DNA of 34,230 nt, from positions 1-34,230 of the forward strand of contig CALITO010000049.1 in the NCBI GenBank assembly GCA_938041455.1, written 5' to 3'. A program made the translations under genes and the position numbers. Of the stretch, positions 7,923 to 14,654 are shown in pieces (within the stretch, counting starts at the first letter, position 1; every line of letters begins with the position of its first letter). The notes beneath the pieces are model-generated. The model was not told the origin of the DNA. It worked only from the letters and a program-made list of their open reading frames with translations, and made no database searches. Source of the DNA: an uncultured bacterium. GTDB lineage: Bacteria; Armatimonadota; JACIXR01.

Positions 7923-9317
7923 TCATTTTCTCCACTCGTATTCCACTCCCCAGATGAACTCGTTTCGGGAGAAGATGCCCTCCACTCCTATTTGAAGGAA
8001 AGGATTCTTCCCCAAGTTTAGATAGAGGTCTCCTCTTGGATGGTTTAGGTCGTATACATTGAGATAAGCATAGGGAGGGAGGTCCATCCCGATGCCAAAC
8101 TTAGAATGAACGAGCCCCCCTCTGAGTTGGAAATTACCCCACCTCCAATTTCTCTGAAGGTCTATTTTATTGCTCTCCCCTATATCCCAGAGTCCTATTA
8201 GGAGCCCCTGATTGGGGAAAAGAAGCTGGGAGCCGAGGCGGAGGTTTTCCCTCTTTTCGTTGAAGGTAAGAGATGCTTTAGGCATTACCTCCAACTTACC
8301 CAAGCCCTTCAACTTTCTGGAAGCCTCCTGGAGTAGAGTCCTCGCCTCTTCCAAAGCTTCTCTTGCGGATTTAGCGCTCTCTTGGATATTTTGGATGAAC
8401 TCACGGTCTCCCGTCAGTTGTTTAATATCTGCTGTTATGCTTTCCAGATTTGCCATAGTTCTCTCCAAGGATGAAGAAGCAGATTGGAGACTGCCCGCTA
8501 TCGTTTCACTTTTAGCCGATGCCTTCCCGATCTCCTCCAGGATTCCCTCCAGTTGGTCGGAGATTGAAACGAGGCGATTTCTGAGGTCGCTTGTGCCATC
8601 CCGGATATTCTTAGTTGCCTGGGCGATGTTTTCCCTACTCTCTCCCAATAAATCCCTAAGAAAACCCATAGCCTCTTTGAGGTTTGAAGTGGTTAGCTCT
8701 ATATTTTCTCCACTTGCGAGGAGAATTTTGTCCGCGTTTTGGGCAAATCGGGCTATTCCCTCAACAGCGGTTGTAGCGTGGGAAAGCATAATTTGGACCT
8801 GTTGAATGGTCTTTTTAACATCTTCCCTCAATAGAGATGTTGTGGCTTCCCTAAGAGAAGATATATCCTCTTTCAAAGTTCCAACAAGGGACTGGATCTC
8901 CCCTGCCATCTCCTCAAGGCTTACTGGCACCTGCCCCATCACCGTTGCCCTTGTTCCCACTCTTTCTCCTCTTGGTTCACTCGGCCTTATTTCTATGTAT
9001 CTCTCACCGAAGATGGGGACGGTTATCTTTATGGAATAATTTGAATAAATCGCCACATCCTTTCTCAACCTAACCGTGACTTTTGCCTTTACATCGGGGG
9101 TAAGGGAAATATCCAAAACTCTACCAACTTCTACCCCAGCAAGGCGGACAGGTGCCCCTGGTTGGAGTCCGCTGGCATTGGGGAATAAGATATTGATTTC
9201 ATAACCTCTCCCTGTAGTCCACCATCCCTGAAGGGCAAAGACAAGCACAACTATGAGAGCAATTGCGAGCAAGACAAAAATCCCTACTTTTAATTCATTA
9301 ATCCTCCTTTCAACCAT
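7923..9317 (-). CDS. mlaD: MCE/MlaD-family lipid transport protein
   Basis: Periplasmic lipid-binding subunit of an Mla-type ABC system. The order is: one membrane anchor (about residues 11-31), an MCE domain (about 38-115, with FPNASGLQPGAPVRLAGVEVG), a long helical, probably coiled-coil segment (about 125-340), and a beta-rich tail (about 345-464) with repeated Gly and aromatic residues ending in EYEWRK. E. coli MlaD is about 180 residues, so this belongs to the long MCE-coil type that can reach across the periplasm. It starts 22 bases after mlaF and is third in mlaE-mlaF-mlaD. Its tail may dock in or on the outer membrane (inference). It ends 12 bases from the oppositely oriented PHP gene, with no clear terminator between. 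Confidence 0.93.
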   Translation of the reverse strand: MVERRINELKVGIFVLLAIALIVVLVFALQGWWTTGRGYEINILFPNASGLQPGAPVRLAGVEVGRVLDISLTPDVKAKVTVRLRKDVAIYSNYSIKITVPIFGERYIEIRPSEPRGERVGTRATVMGQVPVSLEEMAGEIQSLVGTLKEDISSLREATTSLLREDVKKTIQQVQIMLSHATTAVEGIARFAQNADKILLASGENIELTTSNLKEAMGFLRDLLGESRENIAQATKNIRDGTSDLRNRLVSISDQLEGILEEIGKASAKSETIAGSLQSASSSLERTMANLESITADIKQLTGDREFIQNIQESAKSAREALEEARTLLQEASRKLKGLGKLEVMPKASLTFNEKRENLRLGSQLLFPNQGLLIGLWDIGESNKIDLQRNWRWGNFQLRGGLVHSKFGIGMDLPPYAYLNVYDLNHPRGDLYLNLGKNPFLQIGVEGIFSRNEFIWGVEYEWRK

Positions 9318-9339
9318 AATTCCTCACTTCCTTTCCTCC

Positions 9340-10071
9340 TCATCTTCTCCGCAGGAAACTCTTTATCCATTCATCCTCGGAAAACTTCAATTCCTCCGGT
9401 GGGGCGACTTTTATTATTCTCCCTTGTCTCAATACCCCTATCCTATCGCAGATAGAGAAGAGACACTCCAAGTCATGTGTCACAACGATAGATGTTACTC
9501 CAAAGCGGTTTCTCGTATCCACTATCAACCTTTCTATGGCAAAGGCTGTTGGCGGGTCCAATCCCGCTGTGGGCTCATCATACAGCACTATCTTTGGGTC
9601 TAAAGCAAGCGCTCTCGCCAAAGCCACCCTCTTCTGCATCCCCCCCGAAAGCTGATGGGGGAACAATTCCTCTACCCCTTCTAACCCTACCGCCTTCAAT
9701 TTTTCTTCGGCGATTTTCCTCGCCTCTCCCTCGGGAATCTTTAGATGACGGAGGAGGGGAAAGGCAACATTCTCCCATATTCTTAGGGAATCGAAAAGAG
9801 CAGAATATTGGAAAACCATCCCCATCCTCTTCCTTATCTCGTTTAATCTCCTATCGTCCATATCCAGAATGTTCTCCCCCTCTATAAGGATTTCCCCCTT
9901 GGTGGGTTCTATCAAACGGAGGAGGAGGCGGAGAAGGGTCGTCTTGCCCTCTCCCGAGGGACCAACTATCCCTAATATCTCCTCCTTATAAATCACCAGA
10001 GAGAGTCCATCTATTATCCTCCTCCCGTTGACCTCGTAGATTAAATTCCTTATCTCTATCGCCTTCTCCAT
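9340..10071 (-). CDS. mlaF: Mla-type ABC transporter ATP-binding protein
   Basis: ATPase of the MCE lipid transporter. Walker A GPSGEGKTT (residues 37-45), Q-loop in MVFQYSALF, signature LSGGMQKR (near 141), Walker B IVLYDEP and the switch His in VVTHDLE are all intact. Length (243) is normal for MlaF. The YSALFDSL motif after the Q-loop is typical of the MlaF subfamily. The ATG lies two bases after the mlaE stop and has no clear Shine-Dalgarno sequence, so translation is probably coupled to mlaE. Confidence 0.94.
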   Translation of the reverse strand: MEKAIEIRNLIYEVNGRRIIDGLSLVIYKEEILGIVGPSGEGKTTLLRLLLRLIEPTKGEILIEGENILDMDDRRLNEIRKRMGMVFQYSALFDSLRIWENVAFPLLRHLKIPEGEARKIAEEKLKAVGLEGVEELFPHQLSGGMQKRVALARALALDPKIVLYDEPTAGLDPPTAFAIERLIVDTRNRFGVTSIVVTHDLECLFSICDRIGVLRQGRIIKVAPPEELKFSEDEWIKSFLRRR

Positions 10072-10073
10072 AG

Positions 10074-10829
10074 TTATTTAGGGGGAAACATAATTCTGGC
10101 GAGAAGGAAATCCGCAACGAAGATGAGGATTATCGATATGACTACGGAAGATGTTGTGGCCCTGCCAACTCCCTCAGCTCCCCCCTCCACTCTTAACCCT
10201 TCCCTACATCCTACAAGGGCTATTATCAAGCCGAAGATAAAGGCTTTAATCAATCCCATAAAGAGGTCGTATGGATCAAGGTAACGGAGGATAGAGGAAA
10301 CATAGGAAGCGGAAGGGACACCATAATTCACTGCCACGATATAGCCCCCAAGGTCACCCACTATGTTAGCATAGACCGTCATTATCACCAAGACAAAAGA
10401 GCTAGCTACCACTCTGGGTAGAACGAGGTATTGAACTGGGCTAACACCAATGGCTCTAAGAGCATCTATCTGTTCCGTTATCTTCATAGAACCTATTTCC
10501 GCTGCCATAGCCGAGCCTGCCCTCGCCGCTACTACCACACCGCTAAGCACGGGGGCAACTTCCCTCGCCATAGCGATGGCTACTCCCGCCCCTATGTAAT
10601 AGGATAGCCCGAGCTCAACCGAGACGGTAGCGGTGTAGAGGGCGGAGACCATGCCCGAGAAGGCGACGGTAAGGAGAGCTACGGGGAGGGATTGCACCCC
10701 TATCACATACATCTGCTTTAAGGTTTCCCTATGTTCTAACTCCCCTTTAAGGAAATAAGAAAGACCTGCGGAGAGAAGCATCCAAAGGTCTGCCCAGAAA
10801 CGAAAGAAGGAAAGGGCGTAAACCTGCAT
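10074..10829 (-). CDS. mlaE: MlaE-family ABC permease
   Basis: Inner-membrane permease of the MCE system, 251 residues with five or six hydrophobic segments. The family signature is clear around residues 90-140: AREVAPVLSG, AARAGSAMAAEIGSM, KITEQIDALRAIGV and YLVLPRV. First gene of mlaE-mlaF-mlaD. No ribosome site stands before the ATG; instead a TATACT -10 box ends nine bases upstream, which suggests a leaderless or nearly leaderless transcript. MlaB and MlaC homologues are not present here, which is common outside Proteobacteria. Confidence 0.94.
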   Translation of the reverse strand: MQVYALSFFRFWADLWMLLSAGLSYFLKGELEHRETLKQMYVIGVQSLPVALLTVAFSGMVSALYTATVSVELGLSYYIGAGVAIAMAREVAPVLSGVVVAARAGSAMAAEIGSMKITEQIDALRAIGVSPVQYLVLPRVVASSFVLVIMTVYANIVGDLGGYIVAVNYGVPSASYVSSILRYLDPYDLFMGLIKAFIFGLIIALVGCREGLRVEGGAEGVGRATTSSVVISIILIFVADFLLARIMFPPK

Positions 10830-10838
10830 TTCTTTAAA

Positions 10839-10866
10839 AGTATAGCAAAATTGGTGCTCTTAGCAA
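10839..10866 (-). promoter_or_regulatory. mlaE: promoter of the mlaEFD operon
   Basis: On the minus strand TTGCTA (10861-10866), 16 bases, TATACT (10839-10844). The -10 box matches consensus at five of six positions. The predicted RNA start near 10832 is two or three bases from the ATG at 10829. Confidence 0.5.
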
Positions 10867-10875
10867 TAATATAAC

Positions 10876-10904
10876 TTGCTACAACAAGGAGGAAGTGCTA
10901 AACT
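10876..10904 (+). promoter_or_regulatory. possible promoter of the DUF1559 prepilin gene
   Basis: TTGCTA (10876-10881), 17 bases, TAAACT (10899-10904). RNA would start near 10911, downstream of a GTG codon at 10895 and about 38 bases before the preferred TTG start at 10949. Its -35 box is the mirror image of the mla -35 box, nine bases away. Confidence 0.4.
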
Positions 10905-10948
10905 CAAATAAGGTCTATTCCTCTTTAAGTAGAAAGGAGGTGAGAAAG

Positions 10949-11686
10949 TTGCGGAAGCGGGGTTTCACTTTGATAGAATTGCTCGTCGTGATAGCGATAA
11001 TCAGCATTCTCGCCGGCATACTCTTCCCCGCCTACAGCAAAGCAAGGGAAAAAGCGAGGCAGGCAGCCTGTATGTATAATCTGAAGCAAATAGGGATGGC
11101 AATCTTGATGTATCAACAGGATTATGACGGGATGCTCCCCTGCGGTTCGGCTTGGAAGGGTGGCTTCGCTTGGCCTATTTGGCAGGGTAACATTTACCAT
11201 CCTCGTTGGTATCAACTACTGTTCCCTTACATAAGGAATCAGGATATATTCGCCTGCCCCTCCTATAGGGATTGGATTGGGAGTTGGCAAGTCCCCCCTG
11301 GTTGGTATGATAAGCCCGTAACCTATGGACGCTGGACGGCAAATTGGCTTTTATTCAGCCCTCTACCTCAACTTGACCCCGGAAGAAGCGATGCCAATAT
11401 CCCTGAACCCTCCAGTGTCGCTTTGGTCTCCGATTCCGCACACGCCGATGACGCAGCAGCATATGATGACAGCGGAAGACCCTTGGCTACCTGGTGGAGA
11501 GTTGCTTATGCCAACATCTGCTCAGTAGGATGCAATCCCTCCTGGGCAATGGAGACCTTCGCTCGCCATAGCAACGGGGCTAACATCTGCTTCGCCGATG
11601 GACATGTTAAATGGTTCAATAGCGAATATATCCACAGCCACTGGCTTGACTTCGTCATAGATAAAAACCCCATCTTCGGGTGGTAA
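10949..11686 (+). CDS. DUF1559-type prepilin-like protein (type II/IV pseudopilin)
   Basis: Starting at TTG 10949, the protein has a short basic leader (MRKRG), then the prepilin cleavage motif [10 protein letters not shown] and a single N-terminal membrane helix, as in type IV pilins and type II secretion pseudopilins. The globular part ends with an HX9DG-type motif ([17 protein letters not shown], about residues 214-230), typical of DUF1559 proteins, which are abundant in Planctomycetes, Lentisphaerae and Armatimonadota. An upstream GTG at 10895 would add 18 residues and make the leader too long; AGGAGG at 10935-10940 sits eight bases before the TTG and decides the start. No pilus or secretion machinery gene is nearby, so it is an orphan. 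The exported role (surface fibre, substrate binding) is unknown. Confidence 0.88.
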   Translation: MRKRGFTLIELLVVIAIISILAGILFPAYSKAREKARQAACMYNLKQIGMAILMYQQDYDGMLPCGSAWKGGFAWPIWQGNIYHPRWYQLLFPYIRNQDIFACPSYRDWIGSWQVPPGWYDKPVTYGRWTANWLLFSPLPQLDPGRSDANIPEPSSVALVSDSAHADDAAAYDDSGRPLATWWRVAYANICSVGCNPSWAMETFARHSNGANICFADGHVKWFNSEYIHSHWLDFVIDKNPIFGW

Positions 11687-11704
11687 ACTAATTGTAAAGA
11701 GCAC

Positions 11705-11732
11705 TTGCTATCCTTTCTTCGCGATGTAAGAT
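11705..11732 (+). promoter_or_regulatory. possible promoter of the amidohydrolase gene
   Basis: TTGCTA (11705-11710), 16 bases, TAAGAT (11727-11732). RNA would start near 11739, just before AAAAGGAG at 11741-11748. The -10 box matches only four of six positions. Confidence 0.33.
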
Positions 11733-11758
11733 ATCCTCTCAAAAGGAGCTGAAAAAAG

Positions 11759-13015
11759 ATGAACCTTTATAATAGACTAAAAGAGGAAATCTATAAAATC
11801 CCTATCGTTGATACCCATGAGCATTTGATGTCGGAAGAGCAAAGGAATAGCCAACCCATAGACATCTTTTATTTCTTCGCTCACTATGCTTCCTCAGACC
11901 TTGTGTCTGGGGGGATGCCTCGTCAAACGCTGGAGAAAATAAGGAATACTTCCCTTCCCTTGGAGGAAAGATGGCGAGATTTCGCACCTTATTGGGAGAG
12001 AATTCGTTCCACAGCCTATGCTAAAGCCCTCTTAATCGCCGTGAGGGATTTGTTCCAGATAGATGGAATAAGCGAAGATACATATCTCGCTATCAGCGAA
12101 AGGCTCCGCGCTTCCCAGAAAAAGGGATGGTATCGCTATGTCCTCAAAGAAAGGGGGAATATCGCTCTCTCCCTCCAATATGTAGGGACGATGGATGTGG
12201 ATAGGGAGCTTTTTCGCCCCGTTGCCTATTACGACCATTTCATAACCGCTCGTTCCCGATGGGATATAAACACCCTTGAGAAAAACTACAATGTTTCCAT
12301 TCATTCCCTTGACGATTTTTTAAAAGCTTTGGATATAGCATTCGCAGGAGATGTCAAAGCGGGGGCAGTGGGGATAAAGAGTGGCTTAGCATATAGCCGA
12401 ATACTGCGCTACGATAAGGTTGCCAAGGCAGATGCTGAGCGCCTCTTCAATCGCATCTTTTCTCATCTCGGCGAGGGCTTGAGTTGGGAGGAGGCTAAGC
12501 CCCTTCAGGATTTCATAATGCATGAGGTGATAAAGCGAGCCATCAATTATAACCTACCTATCACCATTCACACCGGCCTTCAAGAGGGGAACGCTAACAT
12601 AATAACTAACTCAAATCCAACCCACCTCGTCAATCTCTTCCTGGAATACGAAGAAGCAAAATTTGACATCTTTCACGGTGGTTATCCCTATACATCCGAA
12701 CTCGCTACCCTGGCGAAGAACTTCCAAAATGTCTACATAGATATGTGCTGGTTCCACATTGTCTCTCCTTTCGCAGCAAGAAGGGCTCTCCACGAGTGGT
12801 TGGAAACTATTCCTCAAAACAAGATAATGGGCTTTGGCGGTGATTACATATTCGTAGAAGGTGCCTATGCTCATTCCCGTATGGCAAGGGATAATATCGC
12901 CATAGTGCTCAGCGAGAAGGTAGAGGAAGGGTATTTTAGCGAGGAAGAAGCACTCTTTATAGCTCAGCGTCTCCTCCACGAAAATCCCAAAGAGCTTTTC
13001 AATTTGGATATTTAG
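11759..13015 (+). CDS. amidohydrolase-superfamily (amidohydrolase 2-like) protein
   Basis: TIM-barrel metal hydrolase, 418 residues. The metal ligands typical of the superfamily can be followed: HxH after strand 1 (VDTHEHL, His20 and His22), His271 in TIHTGLQEG, His306 in FDIFHGGYP and Asp362 in GFGGDYIF. The fold resembles the Amidohydro-rel 2 group (decarboxylases, lactonases, and the distant uronate isomerases). The substrate is not recognisable. No signal peptide, so cytoplasmic. AAAAGGAG ten bases upstream supports the ATG. The next gene follows after 17 bases, so the pair may be co-transcribed. Confidence 0.85.
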   Translation: MNLYNRLKEEIYKIPIVDTHEHLMSEEQRNSQPIDIFYFFAHYASSDLVSGGMPRQTLEKIRNTSLPLEERWRDFAPYWERIRSTAYAKALLIAVRDLFQIDGISEDTYLAISERLRASQKKGWYRYVLKERGNIALSLQYVGTMDVDRELFRPVAYYDHFITARSRWDINTLEKNYNVSIHSLDDFLKALDIAFAGDVKAGAVGIKSGLAYSRILRYDKVAKADAERLFNRIFSHLGEGLSWEEAKPLQDFIMHEVIKRAINYNLPITIHTGLQEGNANIITNSNPTHLVNLFLEYEEAKFDIFHGGYPYTSELATLAKNFQNVYIDMCWFHIVSPFAARRALHEWLETIPQNKIMGFGGDYIFVEGAYAHSRMARDNIAIVLSEKVEEGYFSEEEALFIAQRLLHENPKELFNLDI

Positions 13016-13032
13016 GCTTTGAGGTATAGAAA

Positions 13033-14538
13033 ATGCGAATAGCTATGTCCTTGACTGTCTTCGTCTGCGGAGCAGCTGTTATGTGCCTTGAAATACTGGG
13101 ATTCCGAATGCTACCACCTTATTTCGGCAGTTCCATCTATGTCACAGGGAGTTTGATAAGCATATTTCTGCTCGCTTTGAGTCTCGGTTATTATCTGGGG
13201 GGACGCATCGCGGATAAAAAGCCTTCTCCAAAAGTATTAGGGCTCGTCATCCTGGGAAGCGGTGTGCTCATCGCCCTACTCGCTTATTATTTCCGTCCTC
13301 TATGTCAAACTATAGAGAGCTGGGGATGGCATACCAGATGGGGTTCCCTCCTCGCCTCTACCCTTCTCTTCGTCATTCCAGCAACACTTTTAGGGATGGT
13401 TTCCCCCTTCGCCATAAGGCTTTCCACACTTGCCATAGGGGATGTGGGGAAGACAGCGGGAAACCTCTACGCCATCTCCACAGTAGGGAGCGTGGTTGGC
13501 ACATTAGCAACCTCTTTTTATCTAATCGCACTCATCCGCCTTCACTTAATAATAGTAGGGTTAGGCGTAGTCCTTAGCCTTTTAGGACTCGCTCTCTTTT
13601 CCTTCCGTCCAAGAGTGCTTCTTTTTCTCCTCCTTTTATCCCCTCTCGCTCACGCGTGGTGGATGGTGGATTTGAGCAGTTTTAAAGTGCTGGAGACAAA
13701 GGAAAGCCTCTATCACTATATACTCATCGGAGAGGACAAGAATTGGCGGGTTATGCAATTCAACCGCACCGTCCAAAGCGGCATCTCCAAAAAGGATAAG
13801 ATAACCAGCATTGCTCCCTATACGGACGGCTTCCACCTAGGCTTAATCCTCGTTCCAAACGCTAAGAAAGTGTTGTTTATTGGCTGTGGAGGGGCAACTG
13901 GACCCCGTCAGTTCCGCGGGCTTTACCCCGACCTGCAGATAGATATCGCGGAGATAGACCCTGATGTTGTTAAATTGGCGAAGAAATACTTTTACCTAAC
14001 AGAGGATGACAAACTAAAAGTCTATGTGGAGGATGGGAGGGTCTTCCTCAATCGCTCCAAAGAGAAATACGACATAATAATTATGGATGCATACTTCGCT
14101 GAAGCTATTCCCTTTCACCTAACTACTAAGGAATTTTTGGAAATAGTTAAAAAGCGCCTCCAGCCTGGCGGGGTCATTATCTGTAATGTAATAGGGAGCG
14201 TGCGGGGTGTCAAAAGCAAGTATCCCCGCTCCCAATATAAGACATTGAGGCGGGTTTTTAGCACCGTCTATTTCTTCCCCGTCATACACGAATATGAAAA
14301 ACCCGAGAATTACGATGGGGAAATCTCCCGCAATATAATCCTCGTGGCAACCGATGGAAAGAAGTTAAGCAAATCTCAAATAGTTGATAGAGCGAGGAAA
14401 CTGCAAAAAGACATAATACCCTTTCTTACCTCCATCGCTTCTGCCCTTATAACCTCCGAAATATGGACAGCGGATGTCCCCCTCCTCCTCGATGACTACG
14501 CCCCTGTGGATGACTTGATCAAAGTTGCGATTGATTAA
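13033..14538 (+). CDS. membrane protein fused to a spermidine-synthase-like methyltransferase fold
   Basis: Residues 1 to about 215 hold some six or seven hydrophobic helices of the type found in fused MFS/spermidine synthase proteins (AVMCLEILGFRMLPPYFGSS near the start, SLGYYLGGRIADK in the middle). Residues about 220-500 form a Rossmann domain: VLFIGCGGATG (about 280-290) for the adenosyl donor, AEIDPDVV, VEDGRVFL, and IIMDAY with Asp352 where spermidine synthases keep a catalytic Asp, then DDYAPVDDL near the end. True SpeE lacks the membrane part. Whether the protein makes polyamines is unknown. GAGGT before the ATG supports the start. Confidence 0.87.
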   Translation: MRIAMSLTVFVCGAAVMCLEILGFRMLPPYFGSSIYVTGSLISIFLLALSLGYYLGGRIADKKPSPKVLGLVILGSGVLIALLAYYFRPLCQTIESWGWHTRWGSLLASTLLFVIPATLLGMVSPFAIRLSTLAIGDVGKTAGNLYAISTVGSVVGTLATSFYLIALIRLHLIIVGLGVVLSLLGLALFSFRPRVLLFLLLLSPLAHAWWMVDLSSFKVLETKESLYHYILIGEDKNWRVMQFNRTVQSGISKKDKITSIAPYTDGFHLGLILVPNAKKVLFIGCGGATGPRQFRGLYPDLQIDIAEIDPDVVKLAKKYFYLTEDDKLKVYVEDGRVFLNRSKEKYDIIIMDAYFAEAIPFHLTTKEFLEIVKKRLQPGGVIICNVIGSVRGVKSKYPRSQYKTLRRVFSTVYFFPVIHEYEKPENYDGEISRNIILVATDGKKLSKSQIVDRARKLQKDIIPFLTSIASALITSEIWTADVPLLLDDYAPVDDLIKVAID

Positions 14539-14581
14539 AAAGCGGGAACTCCAAGCCAAAATAGGGGGGAGATATGCCAAT

Positions 14582-14609
14582 TTGACGATAGCGGATACTT
14601 TGTTATAAT
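14582..14609 (+). promoter_or_regulatory. strong promoter of the ABC exporter gene
   Basis: TTGACG (14582-14587), 16 bases, TATAAT (14604-14609): five of six and six of six matches to the sigma70-type consensus. RNA would start near 14616, with a leader of about 40 bases that carries GGAGGTG (14640-14646), eight bases before the ATG at 14655. The rest of the 116-base gap (14539-14654) shows no clear terminator. Confidence 0.7.
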
Positions 14610-14654
14610 ATCCTTTTTAGTTTTTACATTCACCCCTCTGGAGGTGATGAAAGT

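Noticed and set aside
8212-8805. Long open frame of 197 codons on the plus strand
   Set aside because: It lies antisense to the coiled-coil part of mlaD, is Ser/Leu-rich as expected for a reverse reading of that segment, and has no ribosome site or recognisable motif.
10895-10948. GTG start at 10895 or a separate leader peptide before the prepilin
   Set aside because: AAGGAGG lies only two bases before that GTG, the predicted promoter starts RNA after it, and the longer leader does not suit a prepilin.
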